Of a stretch of 64,000 nt of DNA, positions 47,010-55,220 are shown in pieces. How positions within the stretch are numbered: the first letter of the stretch is position 1; each line of letters begins with the position of its first letter. The notes below the pieces were generated by a model that was not told where the DNA came from, made no database searches, and saw nothing but the letters and a program-made list of their open reading frames with translations. The stretch comes from Burkholderiales bacterium (GTDB taxonomy: Bacteria; Pseudomonadota; Gammaproteobacteria; Burkholderiales; Burkholderiaceae_C). A program made the translations under genes and the position numbers. The stretch is taken from the NCBI GenBank assembly GCA_016185015.1, contig JACPOI010000019.1, forward strand, positions 58,106-122,105, read 5' to 3'.

Positions 47010-47927
47010 TTACTGGGCCGCCACCTTGTTGCCGCCGGAGCGACTCCAGACATAGGCCGACAGGACGTGGATCTGGGCTTCGCTCAGTTTTCCTTCCTGG
47101 GCCGGCATCTGGTTGACCTTGCCGTTGTTGATCATGGCGACGATGGCATTCTCGCCATAGCCGTGCAGCCAGGTGTCGTCAGTCAGGTTGGGCGCACCCA
47201 GGGCCGTATTGCCCTTGCCGTCCATGCCGTGGCAGGCAGCGCAAGCACCAAACTTGGTTTTGCCCAGCGAGGCGCGCAGCGAATCGTGCGGGCTGCCCGA
47301 GAGGCTCAGCACATAGTGCGCCACGTTCTTGACGTCGTCAGGGGTACCCACGGCCGCGGCCATGGGCGGCATGTTGCCCATGCGGCCCTTGGTGATGGTT
47401 TCCTTGATCTGCTCGGGCGCACCGCCATACAGCCAGTCGCCATCGCTCAGGTTGGGAAAGCCCTTGCTTCCGCGGGCGTCGGAGCCGTGGCATTGCGCAC
47501 AGTTGTTCATGAACACGCGCTCGCCGATGGCCAAGGCCTGCGGATCGCGCGCCATGTCCTGCACGCTCATGGCGGTGAAGCGGGCGTACAGCGGGGCCAC
47601 TTCCTTCTCGCCCTTGGCCATCTCAGCCTCGTACTGGCCCTGCTGGCTCCAGTTCAGCTTGCCCGGGCTGGTGCCCAGGCCCGGGTACATGGCCAAGTAG
47701 ACCAGACTGAAGACCACGGTGATGATGAACAGCCAGACCCACCAGCGCGGCAGCGGGTTGTTCATCTCGCGCAGGTCGCCGTCCCAGACGTGACCGGTCG
47801 TGTTGTCATTGGCGGTCATGGCCTTGGCCTTGCCGCTGACCCAGAGCAGGACCAGGCAGGCAATGATGCCGACCAGGGTGACCACCGTGACGAAGACCGA
47901 CCAGAAGTTGCTTGTGAAATCGCTCAT
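47010..47927 (-). CDS. ccoP: Cytochrome cbb3 oxidase subunit III (dihaem cytochrome c)
   Basis: Dihaem c-type cytochrome of 305 residues that hands electrons to CcoO/CcoN. Two N-terminal membrane helices (about 9-31 and 62-80) precede two haem c domains: Cys143-x2-Cys146-His147 (CAQCHG) and Cys229-x2-Cys232-His233 (CAACHG), with axial methionines probably in GRMGNMPPM and VNQMPAQ. The N-terminal region VWDGDLREMNNPLPRWWVWLF is the CcoP signature. Position is after ccoQ, with 21 bases between. Confidence 0.96.
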   Translation of the reverse strand: MSDFTSNFWSVFVTVVTLVGIIACLVLLWVSGKAKAMTANDNTTGHVWDGDLREMNNPLPRWWVWLFIITVVFSLVYLAMYPGLGTSPGKLNWSQQGQYEAEMAKGEKEVAPLYARFTAMSVQDMARDPQALAIGERVFMNNCAQCHGSDARGSKGFPNLSDGDWLYGGAPEQIKETITKGRMGNMPPMAAAVGTPDDVKNVAHYVLSLSGSPHDSLRASLGKTKFGACAACHGMDGKGNTALGAPNLTDDTWLHGYGENAIVAMINNGKVNQMPAQEGKLSEAQIHVLSAYVWSRSGGNKVAAQ

Positions 47928-47948
47928 TTTTCTTCCTTTGACGGCGCG

Positions 47949-48086
47949 TTAATCCTGCTCGAAAGGCAGTCGGGCGGCCTGCTCGAAATCAGCCGCATTG
48001 CGGCTCGACCAGGCCCACAGCACGATGCCGATGAAGCAGATCAGGCCCGCGACGGTAACTGCGGAACGAAGTGTGTTGACGTCCAT
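47949..48086 (-). CDS. ccoQ: Cytochrome cbb3 oxidase subunit CcoQ (45 residues)
   Basis: Found by reading the gap between ccoO and ccoP. The 45-residue product starts MDVNTLRSAVTVAGLICF, has a single membrane helix (about 8-26, ending VLWAWSS) and a short polar tail ADFEQAARLPFEQD, which is how CcoQ subunits look (PFxxD near the C-terminus). CcoQ is a small non-catalytic subunit that stabilises the oxidase. It lies 16 bases after the ccoO stop, and ccoP starts 21 bases downstream of its own stop. Order ccoN-O-Q-P is the classical one. Confidence 0.93.
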   Translation of the reverse strand: MDVNTLRSAVTVAGLICFIGIVLWAWSSRNAADFEQAARLPFEQD

Positions 48087-48102
48087 GATGGGATCTCCGT
48101 CT

Positions 48103-48729
48103 TTACTTGAGGGCCGTGCCCAGAACCTGCAGATAGGCGATCACGGCGTCCATTTCAGACTTGCCCTTGACCTCCTCGCTCGCCTTGGCGATCTGCTCGT
48201 CGGTGTAGGGAACCCCGACCGTGCGCAGCGCCTTCATGTGCGTCGGCAGCGAAGCCGCATCGACCATGTCCTTGTTCAGCCAGGGGTAGGCCGGCATATT
48301 GGACTCGGGCACGAGGTCGCGCGGATTGTTCAGGTGAATGCGGTGCCATTCGTCGCTGTAACGACCGCCCACGCGCGCCAGGTCGGGACCGGTGCGCTTG
48401 CTGCCCCACTGGAAGGGGTGGTCGTAGACCGACTCGCCGGCCACCGAGTAGTGCCCATAACGCAGCGTCTCGGCGCGGAAGGGACGGATCATCTGCGAGT
48501 GGCAGTTGTAGCAGCCCTCGCGGACATAGACATCACGCCCGGCCAGCTGCAGCGCGGTATAGGGCTGGATGCCCTTGATCGGCTCGGTGGTGGACTTCTG
48601 GAAGAACAGCGGGACGATCTCGACCAGACCGCCGACCAGCAGCACCAGCAGGATGAGGACGATCATCAGGAAGTTGTTGGTCTCGATCTTCTCGTGCGAG
48701 ATGCCGCCAGATTTTGTGTTGTTAGCCAT
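48103..48729 (-). CDS. ccoO: Cytochrome cbb3 oxidase subunit II (monohaem cytochrome c)
   Basis: Membrane-anchored cytochrome c of 208 residues. The ATG at 48729 begins [20 protein letters not shown], followed by one helix ([20 protein letters not shown]) and the haem site Cys73-x2-Cys76-His77 in [17 protein letters not shown], the CcoO hallmark. [18 protein letters not shown] and [18 protein letters not shown] are equally typical; the Met ligand is in NMPAYPWL. It is 13 bases after ccoN. An upstream in-frame extension lies within ccoN and was rejected. Confidence 0.96.
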   Translation of the reverse strand: MANNTKSGGISHEKIETNNFLMIVLILLVLLVGGLVEIVPLFFQKSTTEPIKGIQPYTALQLAGRDVYVREGCYNCHSQMIRPFRAETLRYGHYSVAGESVYDHPFQWGSKRTGPDLARVGGRYSDEWHRIHLNNPRDLVPESNMPAYPWLNKDMVDAASLPTHMKALRTVGVPYTDEQIAKASEEVKGKSEMDAVIAYLQVLGTALK

Positions 48730-48742
48730 GGTGTATTCCTTC

Positions 48743-50179
48743 TCAGGCGTGGGCAGCGGCGGCCGGGATGGTGACGTTGGTCGCACGACCGGCGGTGGCC
48801 GTCTTGATCACGTTCCACAACATGACCAGCATGCCGCCGAGGTAGAGCAGGCCGCCCAGCAGGCGCAGCACATAGAACGGGAAGGTGGCCTTGACCGACT
48901 CGACGAAGGTGTAGGTCAGGGTGCCGTCCGGGTTGATGGCGCGCCACATCAGGCCCTGCATCACGCCGGCGATCCACATGGCAGCGATGTAGATCACGAT
49001 GCCGATGGTGGCCGTCCAGAAGTGCACTTCCACCGCTCGCATGCTGTACATCTGCTTCTGGCCGAACAGGCGCGGGATCAGGTAGTACATGGAACCCATG
49101 GTCACCAGGCCGACCCAGCCCAGGGCGCCCGAGTGCACGTGACCCACGGTCCAGTCGGTGTAGTGGCTCAGGGCGTTGACGGTCTTGATCGACATCATCG
49201 GGCCCTCGAAGGTGCTCATACCGTAAAACGACAGCGAGACGATCAGGAAGCGCAGGATGGGGTCGTCACGCAGCTTGTGCCAAGCCCCCGACAGGGTCAT
49301 GATGCCGTTGATCATGCCGCCCCAGCTCGGGGCCAGCAGGATGAGGGAGAACACCATGCCGACCGACTGCGTCCAGTCCGGCAGCGCGGTGTAGTGCAGG
49401 TGGTGCGGACCCGCCCACATATAGGTGAAGATCAGGGCCCAGAAGTGCACGATGGACAGGCGATAGCTGTACACCGGACGCTCGGCCTGCTTGGGGATGA
49501 AGTAATACATCATGCCCAGGAAGCCGGCCGTGAGGAAGAAACCCACGGCATTGTGGCCGTACCACCACTGGACCATGGCGTCCTGCACACCGGCGTAGGC
49601 GGAATAGGACTTCATGAAACCAGCGGGAATGGCGGCGCTGTTGACCAGGTGCAACAGGGCGACGGCGAGGATGAAAGCGCCGAAGAACCAGTTGGCCACG
49701 TAGATGTGGCGCACCTTGCGGGTGCCGACGGTGCCGAAGAAGACGACAGCAAAGGCCACCCAGACCAGGGTGATCAGGATGTCGATCGGCCACTCCAGTT
49801 CGGCGTATTCCTTGCCCTGGGTATAACCCAGCGGCAGGGAGATGGCGGCCAGCACGATGACCAACTGCCAGCCCCAGAAGGTGAAGGCCGCCAGCTTTTC
49901 GCCGAACAGCCGCACCTGGCAGGTCCGCTGCACCACGTAATAGGCGGCTGCGAACAGGCCGCAACCGCCGAAGGCGAAGATCACCGCATTGGTGTGCAGG
50001 GGCCGCAAGCGACCGTAGCTCAGCCAGGAGATGCCGAAATTGAGCTCAGGCCAAGTCAGCTGGGCGGCGATGATGACGCCGACCAGCATGCCGACCACGC
50101 CCCAGACCACCGTCATGATGGCGAACTGTCTGACAACGCTATCGTTATAGACCGTCGCTTGTTGGTTTGAAAATGCCAT
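48743..50179 (-). CDS. ccoN: Cytochrome cbb3 oxidase catalytic subunit I
   Basis: Haem-copper oxygen reductase subunit of 478 residues with about twelve membrane helices. It starts [21 protein letters not shown] (ATG 50179) and carries the cbb3 marks: [15 protein letters not shown] with the low-spin haem His, [21 protein letters not shown] around the CuB His, [25 protein letters not shown] HH pair (split here between lines), and [19 protein letters not shown] near the active site. It has high oxygen affinity and pumps protons. An FNR-like box at 50238-50251 lies upstream. The alternative in-frame GTG at 50185 only adds two residues. Confidence 0.96.
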   Translation of the reverse strand: MAFSNQQATVYNDSVVRQFAIMTVVWGVVGMLVGVIIAAQLTWPELNFGISWLSYGRLRPLHTNAVIFAFGGCGLFAAAYYVVQRTCQVRLFGEKLAAFTFWGWQLVIVLAAISLPLGYTQGKEYAELEWPIDILITLVWVAFAVVFFGTVGTRKVRHIYVANWFFGAFILAVALLHLVNSAAIPAGFMKSYSAYAGVQDAMVQWWYGHNAVGFFLTAGFLGMMYYFIPKQAERPVYSYRLSIVHFWALIFTYMWAGPHHLHYTALPDWTQSVGMVFSLILLAPSWGGMINGIMTLSGAWHKLRDDPILRFLIVSLSFYGMSTFEGPMMSIKTVNALSHYTDWTVGHVHSGALGWVGLVTMGSMYYLIPRLFGQKQMYSMRAVEVHFWTATIGIVIYIAAMWIAGVMQGLMWRAINPDGTLTYTFVESVKATFPFYVLRLLGGLLYLGGMLVMLWNVIKTATAGRATNVTIPAAAAHA

Positions 50180-50237
50180 GTGCACCTCTCTTCTTGATTA
50201 ACCTTACGAAGTTTGCGCTTTTAACCCTCCAGGGGGT

Positions 50238-50251
50238 TTGACGAATATCAA
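50238..50251 (-). promoter_or_regulatory. FNR-type box upstream of ccoN
   Basis: On the minus strand the site reads TTGATATTCGTCAA, one base off the perfect TTGAT-N4-ATCAA palindrome. It is 59 bases before the ccoN start, between ccoS and ccoN. This suggests that ccoNOQP has its own anaerobic/microaerobic promoter in addition to read-through from ccoI. Confidence 0.8.
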
Positions 50252-50256
50252 AGCGT

Positions 50257-50394
50257 TCAGGAATCCCTCAGAATTCGCTCACCCTCGGCCTCGATGTCCT
50301 CGAACTGGCCACGCTCGATCGCCCACCACAGCCCGCCAAGGATGAAAAACACCAGGGCGACCGACAAGGGGATGAGCAGATACAGTATGTCCAT
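50257..50394 (-). CDS. ccoS: cbb3 oxidase maturation protein CcoS (45 residues)
   Basis: Found by reading the gap between ccoI and ccoN. The 45-residue protein starts MDILYLLIPLSVALVFFILG, has one N-terminal membrane helix and continues GLWWAIERGQFEDIEAEG, ending RILRDS. The helix followed by W-x2-xxxGQF-DL/DI-E..G..IL is the CcoS signature. CcoS is needed for cofactor insertion in the oxidase. The start overlaps the ccoI stop as TGATG (one base), so the two genes are translationally coupled. It ends six bases before the FNR box of ccoN. Confidence 0.93.
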   Translation of the reverse strand: MDILYLLIPLSVALVFFILGGLWWAIERGQFEDIEAEGERILRDS

Positions 50395-52751
50395 CAGGTG
50401 ACTTCCTTGTGACTTGCGTCAATGACCAGCCGCAGGGCATTGAGCACCACCAGCAGCGAACTGGCCGCCATGCCCAGACCAGCCAGCCAGGCCGGCAGCC
50501 AGCCGACCACGGCCAGCGGCACGCAGGCTGCGTTGTAGACCACGGCCCAGACCAGGTTCTGGCGCACGATGCGCATGGTGCGGCGTGCCAGCGCCAGCGC
50601 ACTGCCCACGCTGGACAGCTCCTCGCCCAGCACCACGAAATCGGACTGCGCCTGCGCCAGAGGGACGGCCTGGCCGAAGGCAAACGAGACATGGGCACCG
50701 GCCAGCGCCGGGCCGTCATTCAAGCCGTCGCCCACCACCACCACCTTGCGCCCCTGCTGCTGGGCAGCCCGGAGAAACGCCAGCTTGTCCTGCGGCGTGC
50801 AGGCGCCTCGCGCCTCCTGTATGCCCAACCGGTCCGCCACGCGGGCCACGGCAGGCGCCGCGTCACCCGAAAGGATGCGCACGTCCACGCCCTGGGCCTG
50901 CAGCGCGGCGACGGTGACCACCGCATCGGGGCGGATGTCTTCACCCAGCTCGAATATGGCCAGCCAGCCCTGTGCATCACTCAGGACCGCATGGGGGCCT
51001 GCCGGAGTGGCAACGCTGACACCACAATGCGCCGGGGACCCCAGGCGCAGCTCCTGGGTCACGCCCCCCTGTCCCGGCAGCGGGCTGACCAGCCCCCGCA
51101 AGCCCAGCCCCGAAGCCTCATGCACCTGCTCGGACCGCCAGGCCAACACACCTTCGCCCTGCCCGGCCGCGACCAGCGCGCGTGACACCGGATGCAAGGA
51201 CCGCTGCGCCAGCGCCATGGCCATGCCCAGTGCCTGCGCGCGGCCCACACCGTCGCGGATCTGCACCGACTGCAACACCATGGCATCGCGCGTGAGCGTG
51301 CCCGTCTTGTCGAACACCACCATGTCCGCCTCGGCCAGCGCCTCCAGTGCCCCCAGGCGACGTACCAGCACGCCCTGCCGTGCCAGCGTGCCGGCGGCGG
51401 CCAGCATGGCCGCCGGCGTGGCCAGCGAGAGCGCACAAGGACAGGTCACCACCAGTACGGCCACCGCCACCATCAGCGCATGGCCGGGATCGTGCGACCA
51501 CCAGAAAGCGGCCGCACCACCCGCCGCCAGCAGCACGCCCACCAGGAAAGGCCGTGCCATGCGGTCGACCAGCTGCGCCAGTTGCGGCCGGCTGGTGGCG
51601 GCTTGCTCCATGAGCGCCACGATCTGGGCAAAACGCGTGTCGGCCCCGATGCGTTCTACGCGCACGAGCACGGCGGCAGTGAGGTTGTGGCTGCCGGCGA
51701 TCACGGTCGCGCCCAAACCCCGCGGCAGCGGACGGGACTCGCCGGTGAGCAGGGCCTCGTCGGCCAGCGTGGCGCCTTCGATCACCGTGCCGTCGGCCGG
51801 GAAAGCCTCGCCCGGCAGCACCCGCAGGACATCACCGGGCAAGATGCGCCGCACCGCGATACGTTCGAACTCGCCGTCGCTGCGCTGGCGCAGCACGCTG
51901 TCGGGCAGCCGGTTCATCAGGGCATCCAGCGCACCGGCGGTGCGCTCGCGCAGCCGCTGCTCGAACCAGCGCCCGGTCAGCAGGAAAAAGACGAACATGG
52001 TCAGCGAGTCGAAATAGACCTCGCGCCCGAAAATGCCCTGCGGCTCAAAGGTGCCGGCCGTACTGACCACGAAGGTGATGCCCATGCCCAGGGCCACCGG
52101 CAGGTCCATGCTGATGCGCCGCTGCAGGATGTCGCGCAGCGCCGCAGAGAAAAAGGGACCACAGGAAAACAACATCACCGGCAAGGTCAGCACCCAGGAC
52201 GCCCAGCGCAGCAGCTGCTCCATCTCGGCCGTCAGGTCGCCAGGCTCGGCCACGTAGGCCGGCCACGCGTACATCATGACCTGCATCATGCAGAAACCCG
52301 CCACCGCCCAGCGCCACAGGGCCTTGCGGGTCTCCTGTCGCCGGCGCTCGCTGGCAAAGGCGTCGTTGGCCGGCACGGCGCGGTAGCCCGCACGGCGCAC
52401 CGCGTCCATCCAGCCCGAGGGCAACACAGCGTCGGCCTGCCAGAGCACACGTGCGCGCCGGCTACCCGCGCTGACACTGGCGACGCTCACGCCCGGCACG
52501 CTGCGCAGGGCGTCCTCGACCGTCAGCGCGCAGGCAGCGCAGTGCATGCCCTCGATGATCAGATGGGATTCCCAGCAGCCCGGCCGCTCTTCCAGCGGAC
52601 GGCTGAAGGCCGACCAGGCGGCCGGATCGTCGAGCAGTTGCCCGCCCTCGGCCGCTGGCACGGGCTGGGACGGCCCGGCTCCGGACGCAGTCTGGCGTTC
52701 TCCAGATACCGACAGGATTTGCGCAGAAACGGCAAGACTGGCAGATTGCAT
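50394..52751 (-). CDS. ccoI: Copper-exporting P1B-type ATPase for cbb3 assembly (CcoI/FixI)
   Basis: Copper-pumping ATPase that supplies CuB to the oxidase, 785 residues from the ATG at 52751. Heavy-metal domain Cys71/Cys74 is in IIEGMHCAACALTVED. Eight-helix topology is visible, with the ion-path CPC in VVTCPCALSLATPAAML, the actuator TGES in LLTGESRPL, phosphorylation site FDKTGTLTRDAM, and hinge GDGLNDGPALAGAHV. The N-terminal about 60 residues before the HMA domain (Pro/Ala/Gly-rich) are unusual. The frame is open upstream, but a promoter-like FNR box at 52788 argues for this start; the start would be very close to the transcription start (short leader). It overlaps ccoS by one base. Confidence 0.94.
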   Translation of the reverse strand: MQSASLAVSAQILSVSGERQTASGAGPSQPVPAAEGGQLLDDPAAWSAFSRPLEERPGCWESHLIIEGMHCAACALTVEDALRSVPGVSVASVSAGSRRARVLWQADAVLPSGWMDAVRRAGYRAVPANDAFASERRRQETRKALWRWAVAGFCMMQVMMYAWPAYVAEPGDLTAEMEQLLRWASWVLTLPVMLFSCGPFFSAALRDILQRRISMDLPVALGMGITFVVSTAGTFEPQGIFGREVYFDSLTMFVFFLLTGRWFEQRLRERTAGALDALMNRLPDSVLRQRSDGEFERIAVRRILPGDVLRVLPGEAFPADGTVIEGATLADEALLTGESRPLPRGLGATVIAGSHNLTAAVLVRVERIGADTRFAQIVALMEQAATSRPQLAQLVDRMARPFLVGVLLAAGGAAAFWWSHDPGHALMVAVAVLVVTCPCALSLATPAAMLAAAGTLARQGVLVRRLGALEALAEADMVVFDKTGTLTRDAMVLQSVQIRDGVGRAQALGMAMALAQRSLHPVSRALVAAGQGEGVLAWRSEQVHEASGLGLRGLVSPLPGQGGVTQELRLGSPAHCGVSVATPAGPHAVLSDAQGWLAIFELGEDIRPDAVVTVAALQAQGVDVRILSGDAAPAVARVADRLGIQEARGACTPQDKLAFLRAAQQQGRKVVVVGDGLNDGPALAGAHVSFAFGQAVPLAQAQSDFVVLGEELSSVGSALALARRTMRIVRQNLVWAVVYNAACVPLAVVGWLPAWLAGLGMAASSLLVVLNALRLVIDASHKEVT

Positions 52752-52787
52752 GGTGGTCAAGCGTAGCTGGGAGCACCCGACTCCAAC

Positions 52788-52801
52788 TTGATATGGATCA
52801 A
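52788..52801. promoter_or_regulatory. FNR box (perfect) between ccoI and uspA-like gene
   Basis: TTGATATGGATCAA matches the FNR consensus arms exactly. Toward the plus strand a -10-like TAATCT (52825-52830) follows after 23 bases, putting the box near -41.5 as in class II FNR-activated promoters. Toward the minus strand, a weak TACGCT follows after 22 bases, for ccoI. One box thus appears to serve both divergent genes. Confidence 0.9.
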
Positions 52802-52863
52802 GACCATAACAGAACCCGGTGGAGTAATCTAGAGGCGCTTGAACAACCCAAGGAGATCGAACC

Positions 52864-53307
52864 ATGTACCAACGCATCCTCGTCGCCACCGATGGCAGCA
52901 CCCTGTCCAAGAAGGCCGTCAGCAGCGCCCTCGCCCTGGCCAAGCTCAGCGGCGCCGAAGTCGTTGCCCTGAAGGTGGTGCCCCGTTATCCGCAGAGCTA
53001 TTTCGAAGGCGGCCTGGCCCTGCCCTTGAGCGACATCAACAAGATCGAAAAGCAATGGGCCGCGCACGGCCAAGCCGTCGTGGACACCGTCGCCAAGTCG
53101 TCCGCCGCCAAGGGTCTCACGGTCAAGGCCGTCATCGCCAAATCCGATCTGGTCAGCGAGGCCATCATCGCCACCGCCAAGAAGCACAAGTGCGACCTCA
53201 TCGTCATGGCCTCCCATGGCCGCAAGGGCATCAAGCGCCTGCTGCTGGGCAGCGAGACCCAGCAGGTGCTGACCCACTCGCACATCCCGGTGCTCGTGCT
53301 GCGCTGA
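52864..53307 (+). CDS. Universal stress protein, UspA family (ATP-binding type)
   Basis: Cytosolic Usp-fold protein of 147 residues. It starts MYQRILVATDGSTLSKKAVS and has the ATP-binding signature G-x2-G-x9-G-S/T in SHGRKGIKRLLLGSETQQVL near the end, ending IPVLVLR. AAGGAG (52850-52855) is 8 bases before the ATG. Class II FNR promoter architecture upstream (box 52788-52801, -10 at 52825) predicts induction on oxygen limitation, a common trait of such Usp genes. It is divergent from ccoI. The specific function is not known. Confidence 0.93.
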   Translation: MYQRILVATDGSTLSKKAVSSALALAKLSGAEVVALKVVPRYPQSYFEGGLALPLSDINKIEKQWAAHGQAVVDTVAKSSAAKGLTVKAVIAKSDLVSEAIIATAKKHKCDLIVMASHGRKGIKRLLLGSETQQVLTHSHIPVLVLR

Positions 53308-53337
53308 CGCCGTCCGGGCCCGTGATCCGTTGCTGCA

Positions 53338-53380
53338 GGCCTGGAGCACCTTGGTGCTCCAGGCCTCGTTGTTTCTTGTC
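53338..53380 (+). terminator. Intrinsic terminator after the usp gene
   Basis: Perfect 13-base stem GGCCTGGAGCACC / GGTGCTCCAGGCC around TT (53338-53365), followed by a T-rich run (TCGTTGTTTCTTG). It starts 30 bases after the usp stop. Confidence 0.85.
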
Positions 53381-53421
53381 TACTCCATCCGGGATGGCTG
53401 CCTCCATCTGATAGGATTTTC

Positions 53422-53440
53422 GATGGTCATAGACACCATC
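53422..53440. promoter_or_regulatory. Inverted repeat GATGGT-N7-ACCATC before the beta-barrel pair
   Basis: A perfect 6+6 inverted repeat followed directly by an AT-rich tract (AATAATTAATTT) and by a strong AAGGAGG (53454-53460) 7 bases before the ATG. It looks like an operator in the promoter region of the tandem outer-membrane genes; the regulator is unknown. Confidence 0.4.
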
Positions 53441-53467
53441 AATAATTAATTTCAAGGAGGATCCCCG

Positions 53468-54280
53468 ATGCTGAAATGGACAGCCCCCTGGCTGCTCGCG
53501 CTGGCCGCGCTGCCACCACTAGCGCAGGCCCAAGGCCTGCCCCTCAAGACTGTCACGGGCGGGGATGTCGGCATCCAGGTCTTCGGCCACACCTTCGACG
53601 CCGACCGCGATGGCGCTTTCGACATGTGGCTGGACAGCAAGAAGATCGGCCTGGCGGGCAGCATCGCCCAGGTGCTGGAAGACGACTGGCACTGGGGTGG
53701 CGAAGCGCGGATGGCAACGGGCGTAGCCTCTTATTCCAGCGCAGCGCAAGGCAGCAACAGCGGCAACGCCGAGACTCTGACGGAATTCCGCCTGACCCTG
53801 GGGCGCGATTTCACCGTGGGCCAGCAGGTGCTCGCTCCCTACGCCGGCCTGGGCTACCGCACCGTGCTGAGCTATCTCAAGGGCTACACGAATGCCGGCT
53901 ATGTCTCGCCCACACGCAGTGGCAATCTGGTGTACCTGCCGATCGGCGTGATCCACCGCTACAGCCTGGGCAGCGATGCACGCCTGGCCACCACGCTGGA
54001 ATACGATCACCTGCTGCAGGGAACACAGAAGACCCACTACACCGACATCGTCGGTTATGTCAGCGACCTGAGCGTGACGCAGAAAAAAGGCAAAGGGGCG
54101 CGCCTGAGCGTAGCCTATGAAACCGCACGCTGGTCGACCAGCGTGTTCTTCCACTACTGGAACATCGAAGAGTCCGAGGTCGGGACCTACGCCAACACGA
54201 CCACGGTCTTTTCCGCAACCGAAGCACACAACATCAGCCGCGAGTTGGGCGTACAGATCAGGTACCGCTTTGGCCAGTAA
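53468..54280 (+). CDS. Secreted beta-barrel-like outer-membrane protein A (tandem pair)
   Basis: A 270-residue protein with a Sec signal peptide (MLKWTAPWLLALAALPPLA, cleavage likely at AQA before QGLPL). The mature part is built of amphipathic beta strands, with many aromatic girdle residues: GGDVGIQVFGHTFD, DDWHWGGEARMATG, LAPYAGLGYRTVLSYLKGY, VYLPIGVIHRYSLG, LATTLEYDHLLQG, ending in the barrel signal GVQIRYRFGQ with a penultimate aromatic strand. It is probably an 8-strand-like outer-membrane barrel. I do not recognise a named family. It is followed by a paralogue (54347). A very good ribosome site AAGGAGG is present. Confidence 0.82.
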   Translation: MLKWTAPWLLALAALPPLAQAQGLPLKTVTGGDVGIQVFGHTFDADRDGAFDMWLDSKKIGLAGSIAQVLEDDWHWGGEARMATGVASYSSAAQGSNSGNAETLTEFRLTLGRDFTVGQQVLAPYAGLGYRTVLSYLKGYTNAGYVSPTRSGNLVYLPIGVIHRYSLGSDARLATTLEYDHLLQGTQKTHYTDIVGYVSDLSVTQKKGKGARLSVAYETARWSTSVFFHYWNIEESEVGTYANTTTVFSATEAHNISRELGVQIRYRFGQ

Positions 54281-54346
54281 ACCGGCCCGCATCCGGCATG
54301 CCACGGGCATGACCGAGCCGAGCTGTCCACCCCAGGGAGTAAACCA

Positions 54347-55153
54347 TTGAAGACATACATCATGATCAGCCTGGCCATGCTGGCCAGCATCAGCACCACG
54401 GCCTCAGCACAGGGCCTGCCGCTGCAGACCACCACGGGCGGAGAAATTGGCATCCAGGTCTCCAGCTACAAATACGAGGAAGACCGCAACGGCAGCTTTC
54501 TCATGTCGCTGGAAGGCAAGAAACTCGGCCTGACGGGCAGCTTCACGCAGGCCTACGGAGACAACCAGTACTGGGGGGGCGACATCCGGTATGCCAGCGG
54601 CAATGCCGACTACACCAGTGCCAGCACGGGGGACAAAAGCGCCAACCCCGACAGCTACGTCGACGCCCGCGTGACCTTCGGCAAAGACTTCGACGTCGGC
54701 AGCCAGGTGCTGTCCCCTTACACGGGCCTGGGCTACCGTTACCTCAACAGCGACCTGCGCGGCTACTCCACCACGGGCGCGGCAGGCTACCGGCGCACCA
54801 GCAACTACATCTATCTTCCCCTGGGCGTGACGCACCGTTTCCGCATGGGGCCTGACGCACGCTTCGCCACCACCCTTGAATACGATTACCTGCTCCAGGG
54901 CATGCAGCGCTCCTACATGACGGACCTGGGTTACGGCAGCGACCTGAACAACCAGCAGCGCAACGGCTACGGACTGCGCCTGAACCTGGCCTACGAGGCT
55001 GAAAGCTGGTCGGCCGGCGTCTTCTATCACTACTGGAACATCGCCGACTCGGACATCGGGGTCTATACCTCACCCAGCCTGGTCTATGCCGGCTACGAAC
55101 CGCACAACATCACGCGCGAGGTCGGCGTGCAGGTGAAATACCGGTTCCGCTGA
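54347..55153 (+). CDS. Secreted beta-barrel-like outer-membrane protein B (tandem pair)
   Basis: Paralogue of the preceding gene, 268 residues, by eye nearly half identical in the mature part. Shared landmarks are QGLPL at the mature start, GGEIGIQV, YWGGDIRYASG, LSPYTGLGYRYLN, YLPLGVTHRFRMG, ATTLEYDYLLQG, FYHYWNIADS and the C-terminal GVQVKYRFR. The start is read as TTG at 54347 because AGGGAG lies 7 bases before it and it gives the leader MKTYIMISLAMLASIST; an ATG at 54362 lacks a spaced site. Signal cleavage is likely after TASA. It is followed by a strong terminator, so the pair probably forms one transcript. Confidence 0.82.
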   Translation: MKTYIMISLAMLASISTTASAQGLPLQTTTGGEIGIQVSSYKYEEDRNGSFLMSLEGKKLGLTGSFTQAYGDNQYWGGDIRYASGNADYTSASTGDKSANPDSYVDARVTFGKDFDVGSQVLSPYTGLGYRYLNSDLRGYSTTGAAGYRRTSNYIYLPLGVTHRFRMGPDARFATTLEYDYLLQGMQRSYMTDLGYGSDLNNQQRNGYGLRLNLAYEAESWSAGVFYHYWNIADSDIGVYTSPSLVYAGYEPHNITREVGVQVKYRFR

Positions 55154-55170
55154 GAACCCGGGCCATTGAA

Positions 55171-55205
55171 ACAAGAACGCCGGCGATGCCGGCGTTCTTG
55201 TTTTC
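55171..55205. terminator. Bidirectional intrinsic terminator
   Basis: Stem ACAAGAACGCCGGC / GCCGGCGTTCTTGT with loop GAT, followed by TTTT on the plus strand. It begins 18 bases after the second barrel gene and 20 bases before the end of the convergent matB gene. Confidence 0.92.
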
Positions 55206-55220
55206 AGGCCCAGACCGGGA

